Assembly: GCA_947473305.1 (NCBI GenBank)
Contig: CANJCB010000004.1
Location: forward strand, 1 to 64,000
Direction: 5' to 3'
Length of the DNA stretch: 64,000 nt
Source of the DNA: Rhodospirillales bacterium
Lineage (GTDB): Bacteria; Pseudomonadota; Alphaproteobacteria; ATCC43930; CGMCC-115725
Under the pieces are notes generated by a model, which worked only from the letters and a program-made list of their open reading frames with translations, was not told where the DNA came from and made no database searches. The position numbers and the translations under genes are program-made. Below, one piece after another: positions 25,602-36,200 of this stretch. Position 1 is the stretch's first letter. Each line of letters opens with the position of its first letter.

Positions 25602-27379
25602 CAGAAATCGTCTCCTTCCAGGATGTCGTCCTCGGGGTCCGGCGGGGGCGGGGCGGGAGTGTCCTCGGGAGCCGCCTGGGCAAGCTCGCGCACCGCCTCG
25701 ATCCGCGCGCCGGGAAATGTGTCCAGCACCGCCTGAACCAACGGGTGGAGCACCGCTTCGTTCCGCAGGTCGAGCGCCTTGGCGTCGGCCTGTTCCTTCA
25801 AGGTGGCCGCCCCCTCGGCGCCCGAGACCGTCACAACCCAACGGACGCCGGTCCATTCGCCCAGAAGCTGACCCAGCTTGTTGGCGAGATCGCGGGGGGC
25901 GAGAGCCGTGGGCCGGAACTCGATGCGGCCAGGCTCGAAGCTCACGAGATGGACATGCGACCAGAGATGGGAGCGCAGCAGCCCCTCCCGGTGCTTGTCG
26001 AAAAGCTCGATGACTTCCATGAAATTCTGAGGCTGCGGCAAGCCTGGGGCTACCGCTTCGACAGGCGCGGGAGCCAGAGCGAGGCGGGTCGCCCCGGAAG
26101 CGCTCGCCTCATGCACCATGCGCGGTTGCGGCGCGGATGGGGACATGGAGGCCATGGCGGAAGATCCGCCACCACCGCCCGCCGGGGCCGAGGCCGCGGG
26201 CCGGGAGGTCATCGCGCCGCCCTCGGTCAGGGCCTTCACGAGATCGGCCGGGGCGGGCAGGTCAGCGACATAGGCCAGACGCACCAGCACCATCTCCGCC
26301 GCCTGAAGCGGTGAGGGTGCCGATTGCAATTCGCCCAGGCCCTTCAGAATCATCTGCCAGGCACGGGTCAGCGCCGGCATGCCGAGCTTCTGCGCCAAGG
26401 GCAGGCCACGCGCCCTATCGCCTTCGACGGTCGGATCGCCCTCCCCCGCCGCCGGCACGACCTTGAGCCGCGTCAGGAAATGCGTGAGATCCAGCAAATC
26501 CTGCATCACCGTGACGGGATCGGCGCCGCCGTCATAGAGCGACCGCATCTGCTGCAAGGCGCTCGCCGCATCGCCCTTCAGCACCGTTTCCAGAAGGTCG
26601 AAGACGAGCCCCCGGTCGGCGATGCCCAGCATCTCTCGCACGGAAGTCTCGGTAACGGTATTGCCGCCCAAGGCTATGGCCTGATCGAGGATCGAAAGCC
26701 CATCCCGCACCGAACCGTCCGCCGCCCGGGAGATGAGCCCTAGCGCAGCCGGTTCGGCCGTCACGCTCTCGGCCTCGGAAATCCGGGCGTAATGGGCGGT
26801 CAGAATATCCGCTGGCACGCGGCGCAACGAAAACCGCTGGCAGCGGCTCAGCACCGTCACCGGGACCTTCTGGATCTCAGTGGTGGCGAAGATGAATTTA
26901 ACGTCCGGGGGCGGTTCTTCCAGCGTCTTCAGAAGCGCGTTGAAGGCGTTCTTCGACAGCATATGGACTTCGTCGATGATGTAGATCTTGAAGCGCGCCG
27001 AGACGGGCTTGTAGCGCACCTGATCGGTCAGCTCGCGGATATCGTCGACACCGGTGCGCGACGCGGCATCCATCTCCATCACGTCGACATGCCGGTCCTC
27101 GGCGATGGCGCGGCAATTGTCGCAAACCCCGCAGGGCGTAATGGTTGGCCCACCCTTGCCGTCCGGCCCCACACAATTCAAGGCCCGCGCCATGATCCGG
27201 GCCGTGGTCGTCTTGCCGACGCCGCGCACCCCCGTCAGGATGAAGGCATGGGCGATCCGGCCCGTGGCCACGGCATTGGAAAGGGTGCGGACCAGCGCCT
27301 CCTGTCCGATAAGCTCGGAGAAGGTTCCCGGCCGGTACTTCCGGGCCAGCACGCGATAGGCGACGCCCGTATCGCTCAT
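25601..27379 (-). CDS. dnaX: DNA polymerase III subunits gamma and tau
   Basis: A 592-residue clamp-loader ATPase. Walker A is [15 protein letters not shown], the zinc module has CGVCDNC after a more distant Cys, Walker B is [10 protein letters not shown], and the sensor 1 region is [22 protein letters not shown]. Domain III runs to about 370, then a Pro/Ala-rich linker and a C-terminal tau-like region ([21 protein letters not shown]) follow. Whether a short gamma form is made by frameshifting was not established; no obvious A-run slippery site was noticed. It heads the dnaX-ybaB-recR unit. Confidence 0.96.
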   Translation of the reverse strand: MSDTGVAYRVLARKYRPGTFSELIGQEALVRTLSNAVATGRIAHAFILTGVRGVGKTTTARIMARALNCVGPDGKGGPTITPCGVCDNCRAIAEDRHVDVMEMDAASRTGVDDIRELTDQVRYKPVSARFKIYIIDEVHMLSKNAFNALLKTLEEPPPDVKFIFATTEIQKVPVTVLSRCQRFSLRRVPADILTAHYARISEAESVTAEPAALGLISRAADGSVRDGLSILDQAIALGGNTVTETSVREMLGIADRGLVFDLLETVLKGDAASALQQMRSLYDGGADPVTVMQDLLDLTHFLTRLKVVPAAGEGDPTVEGDRARGLPLAQKLGMPALTRAWQMILKGLGELQSAPSPLQAAEMVLVRLAYVADLPAPADLVKALTEGGAMTSRPAASAPAGGGGGSSAMASMSPSAPQPRMVHEASASGATRLALAPAPVEAVAPGLPQPQNFMEVIELFDKHREGLLRSHLWSHVHLVSFEPGRIEFRPTALAPRDLANKLGQLLGEWTGVRWVVTVSGAEGAATLKEQADAKALDLRNEAVLHPLVQAVLDTFPGARIEAVRELAQAAPEDTPAPPPPDPEDDILEGDDF

Positions 27380-27437
27380 AAGCTTCCGATCATGGGCGGC
27401 CCCGGGTCACATGCTTGGTACTAAGGCGATGGAGGGT

Positions 27438-27533
27438 GGGAGACTGGACAACGACCCAGACCGAAACTCGTTACGGCTGCTTCCTTCCGGACCTGACCGG
27501 GTTGGCGAGGGACCTGCCCATCGCCAGCCTCCC
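27438..27533 (-). ncRNA. ffs: Signal recognition particle RNA, small bacterial type
   Basis: Read on the minus strand the RNA starts GGGAGGCTGG and ends CCAGTCTCCC, which pair as the closing stem, and contains the universally conserved apical domain GGTCAGGTCCGGAAGGAAGCAGCC in the middle (core words only: CAGGTCC, GGAAG, GCAGCC). Length is 96 nt, the expected size for the 4.5S-like form. It binds Ffh and directs membrane-protein targeting. It lies between dnaX and nudC, a placement common in alphaproteobacteria. Confidence 0.95.
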
Positions 27534-27539
27534 GAGGGC

Positions 27540-27570
27540 ACTATATCAGGTCCCACCCACCCCCGTGCAA
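27540..27570 (-). promoter_or_regulatory. Promoter of the SRP RNA gene
   Basis: On the minus strand TATAGT (27540-27545) ends seven bases before the deduced RNA start at 27533, as expected for a -10 element, and TTGCAC (27565-27570) lies 19 bases further upstream as a possible -35. The spacer is two bases longer than ideal. Position relative to the RNA end makes the -10 convincing. Confidence 0.6.
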
Positions 27571-27603
27571 GGATCATCCACCCTTGCCGCAGCATCACGA
27601 CCC

Positions 27604-28530
27604 ATGCCAGTGTCCCCCGCCATGAAGCAACCCAATCTCTATGCCGCCGAATTCGACCGGATCGGCCATCGCCGCCGGGATAATGACTGGCTGAAGGCAA
27701 GGATGAACGATCCTGCCAGCCGCTTCGTCCCGGTCTGGCGCAACCAGAGCCTTGTGACAAATGGCGCGGAGGGGCCGCAGCCCGTCTTTCTCGACCGCAA
27801 CCAGATCGAATGGGATCTCGACGAATCGGTACTCCTGAGCCTCGACGGCGAGACCGCCTATTTCGCGCTCGACCTTTCCACCGCCGAGGAACCGCTGAAG
27901 ACGCTGAAGCATGGGGGTGAGCCCCAATTCACCGATCTCCGCACGGTCGGCGCGCTCCTGGGACCGACCGAGGGAGCCTTGCTGGCCTTCGCGCGCGGCA
28001 TGTTCTATTGGCATTCGCGACACCGGTTCTGTGGCATCTGCGGGCATCCGACTCGCAGCGAGGACGCAGGCCATGTGCGGCGGTGCACCAACCCAGACTG
28101 CAAGACCCAGCATTTCCCCCGGACCGATCCCGCCGTCATCATGCTGGTGACGGACGGCGACCGCTGCCTCTTGGGCCGGCAGAAATCCTGGCCCCTGGGC
28201 CAGCATTCGACGCTGGCGGGATTCGTCGAACCCGGCGAGAGCCTGGAGGGTGCCGTGGCGCGGGAGGTTTTCGAGGAAACCGGCGTCAGGATTACCGACG
28301 TGACCTATCATTCCTCGCAGCCCTGGCCCTTTCCGGGCTCGATCATGCTGGGTTTCCATGCCAAGGCGGTCACGACAGAGATCACCATCGACCCCAGCGA
28401 GTTGGAAGCCGCCCGCTGGTACGACCGGTCTTACATGCTCTCCCACAAGGAGGATGACGTCTTCCGCATGCCCCGCCGCGGCTCGATCGCCCGGCGGCTG
28501 GTGGAAGACTGGCTCAACGGGGTGAGTTGA
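27604..28530 (+). CDS. nudC: NAD(+)/NADH diphosphatase (NUDIX)
   Basis: About 308 residues. The N-terminal half is followed by a four-cysteine zinc ribbon (FCGICGHPT...RRCTNPDCKTQHFPR, near 140-168) and a NUDIX domain whose box reads GFVEPGESLEGAVAREVFEETG. The SQPWPFPGSIMLGF segment after the box is the NudC signature that distinguishes NADH pyrophosphatases from other NUDIX enzymes. It hydrolyses NADH to NMNH and AMP and can remove NAD caps from RNA. ATG at 27604 and ATG at 27622 are both possible starts; neither has a clear ribosome site. Confidence 0.93.
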   Translation: MPVSPAMKQPNLYAAEFDRIGHRRRDNDWLKARMNDPASRFVPVWRNQSLVTNGAEGPQPVFLDRNQIEWDLDESVLLSLDGETAYFALDLSTAEEPLKTLKHGGEPQFTDLRTVGALLGPTEGALLAFARGMFYWHSRHRFCGICGHPTRSEDAGHVRRCTNPDCKTQHFPRTDPAVIMLVTDGDRCLLGRQKSWPLGQHSTLAGFVEPGESLEGAVAREVFEETGVRITDVTYHSSQPWPFPGSIMLGFHAKAVTTEITIDPSELEAARWYDRSYMLSHKEDDVFRMPRRGSIARRLVEDWLNGVS

Positions 28531-28586
28531 CGCCCGCCCGGCCGAAGGGCCAACATGCTCGAAACCCATGAGTTAAGGGGGCGGAC

Positions 28587-30161
28587 ATGAAGGGTGTGGA
28601 CCGCGCGGCCCTGGCGGCCGCGTTGATGACCATCGCATCGCTGGCCAATGCCGCCGATCCGCAGCGCGGCGGCACCGCTATCTATGTCCAGGCCCAGGAT
28701 CCGCCGGGGGTCAATCCGGATATCATCTCAGGCCTCCCCAACCGCTTCGCCGGCTGCACGATCTTCGAGGGGTTGGTCAATGTCTCCCAGACTTACGAGA
28801 TCGTCCCGGCGCTCGCCAGATCCTGGAGCATCTCGCCGGACCAGCTGACCTATAGCTTCGAGCTGACGCCGACCGAATTCCACGACGGCAAGCCGGTCAC
28901 ATCCCAGGATGTGAAATATACCCTTCAGGAGGTTTCGACCAAATATTCGGCTGTCTTCCTGCCGGCGGGCAAGATTATCGACACGATCGAAACGCCTGTG
29001 CCGGACAAGGTGGTCATCAAGCTGAAGCAACCCTTCGGGCCTTTCCTGATGTCTCTTGCCTGCAACCAGGGCTCGGCCATCCTGCCGTCGCATCAGTTCA
29101 AGGGCTCGGACCCCCTCACCAATCCCGGCAATACCACCAACCCTATCGGGACCGGCGCCTTCAAGCTCCAGGAATGGAAGCGCGGCGACTACATCAAGTT
29201 CACGCGCAACACGAAATATCACGAGCCGGGGAAACCCTATCTCGACGCGGTCATCGGCAAGACCATCCCGCAGACCGCTTCCGCCCTGCAGGCTCTGTTG
29301 GCGGGTGAGGTCGACATCATCCAATCCTTCCCGCCCGGCAACAAGGCGGCGGTCGAAGCCAATCCCAAGCTCAAGGTCATGGAAAGCGACCAGCCGGCGG
29401 TAACGACCTTCATCATGGTCAATATCGACCGCAAGCCCTTCGGCGACAGGCGGGTCCGTCAGGCGCTCTACCGGGCGATCGACCGCGACTACCTGATGAA
29501 GAACGCCTTCTTCAATGTGGGCAAGGTCTCGTCTCAGCCCTTTCCCTCGAATATTTCCTGGGCGATAGACCCCGCGCTCGATCTCCGGAAGATGTATCCC
29601 TTCGACATCGCCAAGGCGAACGAGGAGTTCGACGCGGCGGGCGTCAAGCGCGGCCCGGACGGCAAGCGTCTTTCGGCGCGTCTCGTGATCTATGCCCATG
29701 AGTATCCGGAGTTCCTGCCCGCCGCCACGGCGATCAAAAGCGTCTGGCAGCAATTGGGCATCGACCTCACGATCGACCAGCTCGAAACCGCGACCATCAT
29801 CGAGAAGGTCTTCAAGGAGCGCGACTTCGACCTTGTCATGCTGACCTACAACAGCTTCGCCGATCCGGTCTTCGGGATCGCCCGCGAATATGTGGGACCC
29901 TCGGTCGGCAAGGCCTTCGGCAATGCGACAGGCTACGCCAATCCCGTGGTCGACGATCTCTTCGAGAAAGGCGAGCGGGCCACGTCGCCCGAGGAACGCG
30001 GCAAGTTCTACAAGGAGGCCCAGGCGATCCTGGCGCTGGACAACCCGAGCCTCAAGCTGCGCGAATACAAGAACCTCGACGCCGCGACCAAGCGGCTCGA
30101 GGGCTTCGCGGGGAATCTCATGGGCAATGGACGCTGGGCCGACGCCTGGCTTTCCAACTGA
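28587..30161 (+). CDS. ABC transporter substrate-binding protein, family 5 (copy 1)
   Basis: A 524-residue exported protein; the signal peptide ends about residue 22 (ASLANA-AD). The family 5 (peptide/nickel/opine-type) fold shows in QRGGTAIYVQAQDPPGVNPDI, IFEGLVNVSQTYEIVPALARSW, FHDGKPVTSQDVKYTL, NPIGTGAFKLQEWKRGDYIKFTRN (in part) and DRRVRQALYRAIDRDYL. Closely resembles the copies at 42802, 49133 and 63807. No permease or ATPase gene is nearby. It is followed after 28 bases by the UbiD-like gene, so it may deliver that enzyme's substrate. Confidence 0.9.
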   Translation: MKGVDRAALAAALMTIASLANAADPQRGGTAIYVQAQDPPGVNPDIISGLPNRFAGCTIFEGLVNVSQTYEIVPALARSWSISPDQLTYSFELTPTEFHDGKPVTSQDVKYTLQEVSTKYSAVFLPAGKIIDTIETPVPDKVVIKLKQPFGPFLMSLACNQGSAILPSHQFKGSDPLTNPGNTTNPIGTGAFKLQEWKRGDYIKFTRNTKYHEPGKPYLDAVIGKTIPQTASALQALLAGEVDIIQSFPPGNKAAVEANPKLKVMESDQPAVTTFIMVNIDRKPFGDRRVRQALYRAIDRDYLMKNAFFNVGKVSSQPFPSNISWAIDPALDLRKMYPFDIAKANEEFDAAGVKRGPDGKRLSARLVIYAHEYPEFLPAATAIKSVWQQLGIDLTIDQLETATIIEKVFKERDFDLVMLTYNSFADPVFGIAREYVGPSVGKAFGNATGYANPVVDDLFEKGERATSPEERGKFYKEAQAILALDNPSLKLREYKNLDAATKRLEGFAGNLMGNGRWADAWLSN

Positions 30162-30189
30162 TCGAAGCACCCTCACTCACAGGATCGGT

Positions 30190-31590
30190 ATGGCAACGAA
30201 CATAGACGACCAGAGCCTGCGCGGTTTCCTCGCCATGGTGGAGCGCGACTTTCCCGAGGAAATCCTGCGGGTAACCGAACGGGTGAGCCGCGAGTTCGAC
30301 GTGACCTCCGCCGTCTTCGAACTGGAGCGCCGGGGCAAGAGCCCGGTGCTGGTTTTCGAAAATGTGGAAGGTTCTCCCATCCCGGTGGTGACCAATATCG
30401 CCGGCAATCGCAAGCTGCTCGCGGCCTGCCTTGGTGTCACGCCCGACACCCTGGCCCAGACATTCCGGGAGCGGTGCCAGAACTACCAGCCGGTCGAGAG
30501 GGTCGCCAACGCGCCCTGGCAGGAAGTCGTCATCGAGGGCGACGACATCGACCTCGGCAAACTTCCGATCCCCCGCCATTTCCCGGTGGATGCCGCCCCC
30601 TATATCACCGCCGGCCAGATCGTCGCCCGCGACCCCGAGACCGGGGTCGATACCACGGGCTTCCACCGGCTGATGGTCAAGGGCAAGGACCGGCTCGGCG
30701 TCTCGCTCCATTCGCGCCGCCGCATGTATGAATTCCACCGCCGCGCCGAGGCCAAGGGCGAGAACCTGCCGGCGGTCATCACGCTCGGCATCCATCCGAT
30801 CCACTACATGGGCTCGATGGCCTATCACTATCCGCCCAACGTCCGGAAATACGAGATCATCGGCGCGCTCTTCGGCGCTCCCTATCGGGTGGCGCCGGTC
30901 GGCGATACCGGCCTCGAAGTCCCAGCCGGGGCAGAGATCGTCATCGAGGGCGAAATCCTGGCCAATGTCCACGAGCCCGAAGGTCCCTTCGGCGAGTTCA
31001 CCGGCTATGCCTCCTACCGCTCGACGCAGAATGTCTTCGTCGCCAAGCGCATCCATATGCGGCGCGACGCCCTCTATCATTCGGTTGCCTCGGGCATGGC
31101 GGCCGACCATATCCTGGTGAGCTGCATCAGCCGCGAAGCCGAGATCATGAACACGCTGAAGCGCAACATGCCCAATGTGAAGGCGGTGCATGTCCCGACC
31201 TATACGGCGGGTGCCTTGATGGCCATCGTTTCCATGAAAAAGACAGCGGAGGGCCAGCCCAAGATCGCGATCATGGGGGCGCTGGCCACCGAGTTCTATT
31301 GCAAGATCGTGATCGTGGTGGACGACGACGTGGACATCTTCAACATGCACGACGTCATGTGGGCCATCTCGACCCGGGTCCATGCGGAGAAGGACATCCT
31401 GCTCATCCCCGGCGCCATGGGAGCGATCCTCGATCCGACCTCCGACCCGGTCGATCACACCGTGACCAAGATCGGCATCGACGCCACCAAGCCCACGGGC
31501 CGGGATTTCGCCGAACGCCTGACGATCTCGGAGGAGCAACAGGAACGGGTGAGGGGCATCATCGAGCGAGCTTTGGCTGGAAAGGGATAA
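30190..31590 (+). CDS. UbiD family decarboxylase
   Basis: A 466-residue member of the UbiD superfamily of prenylated-FMN-dependent (de)carboxylases. Landmarks are the N-terminal LRGFLAMVERDF, IPRHFPVDAAPYITAGQIVARDPETG with TGFHRLMVKGKDRLGVSLHSRRR (in part), EFTGYASYRSTQNVF with the expected catalytic Glu-Arg-Glu region in EPEGPFGEFTGY, and a C-terminal VVDDDVDIFNMHDVMWAISTR. It could decarboxylate aromatic or unsaturated acids. No UbiX (prenyl-FMN synthase) gene is in the window. It converges with the luciferase-like pair. Confidence 0.9.
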   Translation: MATNIDDQSLRGFLAMVERDFPEEILRVTERVSREFDVTSAVFELERRGKSPVLVFENVEGSPIPVVTNIAGNRKLLAACLGVTPDTLAQTFRERCQNYQPVERVANAPWQEVVIEGDDIDLGKLPIPRHFPVDAAPYITAGQIVARDPETGVDTTGFHRLMVKGKDRLGVSLHSRRRMYEFHRRAEAKGENLPAVITLGIHPIHYMGSMAYHYPPNVRKYEIIGALFGAPYRVAPVGDTGLEVPAGAEIVIEGEILANVHEPEGPFGEFTGYASYRSTQNVFVAKRIHMRRDALYHSVASGMAADHILVSCISREAEIMNTLKRNMPNVKAVHVPTYTAGALMAIVSMKKTAEGQPKIAIMGALATEFYCKIVIVVDDDVDIFNMHDVMWAISTRVHAEKDILLIPGAMGAILDPTSDPVDHTVTKIGIDATKPTGRDFAERLTISEEQQERVRGIIERALAGKG

Positions 31591-31627
31591 CAGCTTCCAC
31601 CGCCGTCATGGCGAGGGGCGGTATTTT

Positions 31628-32428
31628 TCAGCCCGACGGTGCGAAGAATTCGATAAGACGGCGCCATTCGGGAAGATCGGCACGGTTCGGCGGCTTCGGT
31701 TTCAACACCAGCGTCGCGGCCCCCCGATAGGGAGCGAGTTGCGCCTCGATATCGGCGCGGGTCTCGGCCGCAACGCCGACCCAGGGCGGATTGCCCATGA
31801 CCGCCTGATGGCGCATCTGGGACGCGGAGGTGCGGTATTTCACCACCTCCTCCGCGAGGATCGTCGCCGCATCCGGCCCCTGCGCCACGCGATGATAAAG
31901 ATAGAGCGCCGGCATGGGACGGCCCGCGCGCCTGGCGCCCTCTTGGATCGTCTCCGTCGCCCAGGCAAGGCCGCTTGGCGTCATCCAATTGAGGTTCACA
32001 ACATCGGCGATCTCGCCGGCGAGCCCGAGGACCTGGGGACCATAGCCGCCGATCGCCACGCGGGATTTGGGAGACGCCTCGCGCAGCGCCGCAACACCCC
32101 GCCGGTCCACCCCCAGCCTGCCGCTGGGCGTGCGGCCCGCGCCGACCCCGAAGATGAAACGGGGATCGGAAAGCCCCGCGGCTTTCACATCCTGGGCGAT
32201 CTGCTCGGGCGTGTAGCGATCCAGGGGAAAGACGCCGATGGCGATCTCCATCGCCTTGGTGCGCTTGGCCGAAAGCTCGAAGGCGCGGACGGCGTTTTCC
32301 TCCCGCGCGTTGACGTTGATCCAGAAATTGTCGTAGCCGCAGGCTTCCGCCAGCACCGCCAGATCGGCGATGGCTTCGGGGCCGAGATGGCCATCGACGC
32401 CGACGCCCCGTCTTCCCGATCCGGCCAT
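31628..32428 (-). CDS. Luciferase-like flavin-dependent oxidoreductase (tandem copy 2)
   Basis: A 266-residue protein of the bacterial luciferase-like/LLM class, shorter than the usual 320-350 residues. [50 protein letters not shown] and [16 protein letters not shown] occur in the same order as in the adjacent gene, with about half or more of residues the same. Such enzymes use reduced FMN or F420 to oxidise or reduce carbon-nitrogen or carbon-sulphur bonds. The ATG at 32428 is 5 bases after the first copy's stop. Last gene of the oxoprolinase operon. Confidence 0.8.
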   Translation of the reverse strand: MAGSGRRGVGVDGHLGPEAIADLAVLAEACGYDNFWINVNAREENAVRAFELSAKRTKAMEIAIGVFPLDRYTPEQIAQDVKAAGLSDPRFIFGVGAGRTPSGRLGVDRRGVAALREASPKSRVAIGGYGPQVLGLAGEIADVVNLNWMTPSGLAWATETIQEGARRAGRPMPALYLYHRVAQGPDAATILAEEVVKYRTSASQMRHQAVMGNPPWVGVAAETRADIEAQLAPYRGAATLVLKPKPPNRADLPEWRRLIEFFAPSG

Positions 32429-32433
32429 CGGCT

Positions 32434-33225
32434 CTATCCCTTGGGCGAGAAGAACCTCACCAAGCGCTTCCAATCGGCCACATCTGTCGGATCGGCGGGT
32501 TTCGGCTTGATGACCGGGATACAGATCCCGAGATAGGGCGCGAGTTGCGGGGCGATCTCTTCGCGCGTCATGGCGGCGATGCCGATAAAATGCGGGTCGC
32601 CCATCGTGGCCTGATGCTTCACCTGAACCGGATTGCTGCGATAGCGGGTCAGTTCGTCGGCGATGATATCCGCCGCATTGGGACCCTGAGCCACGCGGTG
32701 ATAGAGATAAAGCGCCGGCATCGGACGCCCTGCCTCGCGAGCGCCCGCGGCGATCTGCTCGGTCGCCCAGCCCACCCGCTCCGGCGTCATCCAGTTGATG
32801 TTCACCACATCGGCGATGGCGCCGGAGAGCGCCAGCACCTTGGGTCCGTAACCGCCGATCCCGACACGCGACTTGGGCGAGGCCTTGCGCAGCGCCTCGA
32901 TCCCCCTCCGGTCGAGATCCAGGATGCCCGTCGTCGCCCGGCCCGAGGAAATGCAAAAAATGAAGCGCGGATCGGAAAGCCCCGCCGCCGCCACATCCTC
33001 CGCCACCTCGTCGGGCGTGTAGCGGTCGAGCGGGAAGACCCCAACGCCGATCTCGAACTTGGTCCGCCCGGCGGCGGCGGCCACGAGGCCTACCGGATCC
33101 TGGTCCCGGCGATTCACATTGATCCAGAAATTGTCGTAGCCGCAATCCTCGGCCAGGGCCGCGAGATCCGCGACCGCCTCCCGGCCCAATTCACCACTGA
33201 CACCAACGCCGCGCCGTTCCGTCAT
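32434..33225 (-). CDS. Luciferase-like flavin-dependent oxidoreductase (tandem copy 1)
   Basis: A 263-residue LLM-class protein, paralogue of its downstream neighbour. Its sequence begins [21 protein letters not shown] and carries [40 protein letters not shown] and [19 protein letters not shown]. Its start overlaps the 3' end of the 1211-residue oxoprolinase-like gene by four bases (ATGA), so the three are one operon. Two enzymes may form a heterodimer as in classical luciferases or act separately. RutA of pyrimidine breakdown is of the same superfamily, but the length and context differ. Confidence 0.82.
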   Translation of the reverse strand: MTERRGVGVSGELGREAVADLAALAEDCGYDNFWINVNRRDQDPVGLVAAAAGRTKFEIGVGVFPLDRYTPDEVAEDVAAAGLSDPRFIFCISSGRATTGILDLDRRGIEALRKASPKSRVGIGGYGPKVLALSGAIADVVNINWMTPERVGWATEQIAAGAREAGRPMPALYLYHRVAQGPNAADIIADELTRYRSNPVQVKHQATMGDPHFIGIAAMTREEIAPQLAPYLGICIPVIKPKPADPTDVADWKRLVRFFSPKG

Positions 33226-36200
33226 TTAGCTCTCCCATATCCGCCGCCACCCGGCGTTTCGATCACGAAGACATCGCCGACCTTAACATCGATCGACCAG
33301 GTTCCCCCGAATTCCTCTCGGCTGCCGTCGGTGCGTTCCACCCAATTGCGCGCCAGAGCCGCCGGCTCTCCGCCCTCCAGCCCATAGGGCGCGATCCGTC
33401 GGTGTCCCGACAGGATGGAGGCGGTCATGGCTTCCAGGAACCGCAGGCGCCGCGTCGCCCCGTCTCCTCCCTTATGCGCCCCTTTTCCTCCCGATCCGCG
33501 CCGGATGGCGAAGCTCTCCAGCAAGACCGGGAAGCGCCATTCCAACACCTCGGGATCGGTGAGGCGCGAGTTGGTCATATGGGTCTGAACCGCATCGGTC
33601 CCGTCGAAATCGGGGCCTGCGCCGGAGCCGCCGCAGACCGTCTCGTAATATTGGTGGCGCTCGTTCCCGAAGGTGAAGTTGTTCATGGTGCCCTGCGCCG
33701 CCGCCATGACGCCCAAGGCTCCATAGAGCGCGTCGGTGATGTATTGCGAGGTCTCCACATTTCCGGCCACCACGGCGGCGGGATAGTGGGGCCGCAGCAT
33801 GGAGCCTTCCGGGATGACGATGTCCAGGGGCTTCAGGCAGCCGCCGTTCATCGGGATATCGTCGTCGACGAGGGTGCGGAAGACATAGAGCACGGCCGCG
33901 CGACAGACCGCCGAGGGCGCGTTGAAATTATTCGGAAGCTGGGCGTCGGTGCCGGTGAAATCGATCACGGCGCGGCGGGCCTCCTGGTCGATGGAGATGG
34001 CGACCTTGACCACGGCCCCGTTGTCCATCTCGTAGGCGAAGCTGCCGTCCTTCAGCACGCCCAGCACGCGGCGCACGGCCTCCTCGGCATTGTCCTGGAC
34101 ATGGCCCATATAGGCCTCGACCACATCGAGCCCGAAATGGCGGACCATGCGGTGCAACTCCTGGACGCCCTTCTCGCAGGCCGCGATCTGGGCTTTCAGG
34201 TCCGCGATGTTCTGGGAGGTATTGCGCGACGGATATTTCCCCGAGCGCAGAAGGTCCACCATCTCCGCCTCGCGGAAATGGCCTTCGTCCACCAGCAGGA
34301 AATTGTCGATCAGCACGCCCTCTTCCTCGACGGTGCGGCTGGTCGGCGGCATGGAGCCGGGGGTGATGCCGCCGATATCCGCATGATGACCGCGCGAGGC
34401 GACATAGAAGAGGACGGCGCCTTCTCCCTTCACATCTTCCTCGGCGAAGACGGGCGTGATGACCGTGACGTCCGGCAGATGGGTTCCGCCGTTATAGGGC
34501 GCGTTCAGAACATAGACATCGCCGCGCTTCATGCCTCTTCCGTCCGCCTCGCCGGCTCTCGCACGGATCACCGCCTGGACGCTCTCGCCCATGGAACCCA
34601 GATGCACGGGCATATGCGGCGCATTGGCGATCAACGCGCCCTCCCGGTCGAAAAGCGCGCAGGAAAAATCGAGCCGTTCCTTGATGTTTACGGAGTAGGC
34701 GGTGTTCTGCAGCGCTACGCCCATCTGCTCGGCGACCGCCATGAAGAGGTTGTTGAAAACCTCCAGCATGACAGGATCGACGGTGGTTCCGATGGCGACT
34801 TCGGCGGAGCGGGGAACGACCCGCTCCAGCACCAGATAGCGCCGCTGGTCGAGGGATGCCTGCCAGCCCATCTCGACGATGGTCGTTCCGGTCTGCTCGG
34901 AGATGATGGCAGGGCCGGACACGGTCTGGCCGGGCGTCAGCCGATCCCGGTCGAAAACGGGGACGGCTCTCAACTCGCCCTCCGAAACCATTTCCACAGT
35001 CGCGAGACGGCGCGGCGCGCGAGGGTCGGCGGGCACGACTTCGACCTCGTCGTCGATCGCCCCGGCGCTACCAATGACCTCTACCGCCACAGCCTCGACG
35101 ACAACCGGCTTGCTGTCCATGACGAAGCCGTAGCGCTGGCGATGAGCGGTCGCGAAGCCTTCCCGGATCCCAGCCTCATCGCCGTAATCCACAATCAAGG
35201 CTTTGTCCGTGCCTTCGTATTTCACATGCACCTTGCGCAACACCGAGATGCGGTCGGCCGAAACTCCCTGGCTTTTCATCTCTTCGGCGCCCTGGGCGGA
35301 AAGCCTCTCAAGCATGAGATCGAGATCGGGCAGGATATCCGCGGCGAGGCGCTTCTCCACCGAAGCCTCCTTCAGGCTCCTGAGATCGGCGAGGCCCATG
35401 CCATAGGCCGACAGAACCCCTGAGAAGGGATGCACATAGGCCCGCGTCATGCCCAGGGAATCGGCCACGAGGCAGGCATGCTGCCCCCCCGCCCCGCCGA
35501 AGCAGCAGAGCGTATACTCGGTCACGTCGTAGCCGCGCTGGATCGAGATCTGCTTGATGGCATTGGCCATGTTCTCGACCGCGATCCGGACGAAGCCCTC
35601 GGCCACCTGCTGCGGCGTGCGCTGGGTGCCCGTCGCATCGGCGATGCGGAAAGCAAGCTCGGTGAACTTCCTTTCCACCACCATGCGATCCAGGGGCTCA
35701 TCCCCCCCAGGACCAAAGACACTGGGGAAGAACTCGGGTCGGATCTTGCCCAGCATGACATTGCAGTCGGTGACCGTGAGCGGCCCGCCGCGTCGGTAGC
35801 AGGCAGGACCGGGATTGGCCCCGGCGGATTCCGGTCCCACCCGGAAGCGCGCGCCATCGAAGAAGCAGATCGACCCGCCGCCCGCCGCGACCGTGTTGAT
35901 ATGCATCATCGGGACCCGCATCCGCACGCCGGCGACCACGGTCTCGAAGGTCCGCTCGTATTCGCCGGCGTAGTGGGACACATCCGTCGAGGTGCCGCCC
36001 ATGTCGAAGCCGATGATCTTCGGGAATCCGCCCATCTCCGCGGTGCGCGCGGCGCCGACGATGCCGGCGGCGGGGCCTGAGAGGATCGCGTCCTTGCCCT
36101 GGAAGCGATGCGCGTCGGTGAGGCCCCCGTTCGACTGCATGAAGAAGAGCCGCGTGCCGCCCAATTCGTCCGCCACCTGGGCCACATAGCGGCGCAGCAG

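Noticed and set aside
28587-30161. Complete dipeptide ABC operon
   Set aside because: The gene after the binding protein is a UbiD-like enzyme; no permease or ATPase frame exists on either strand around it.
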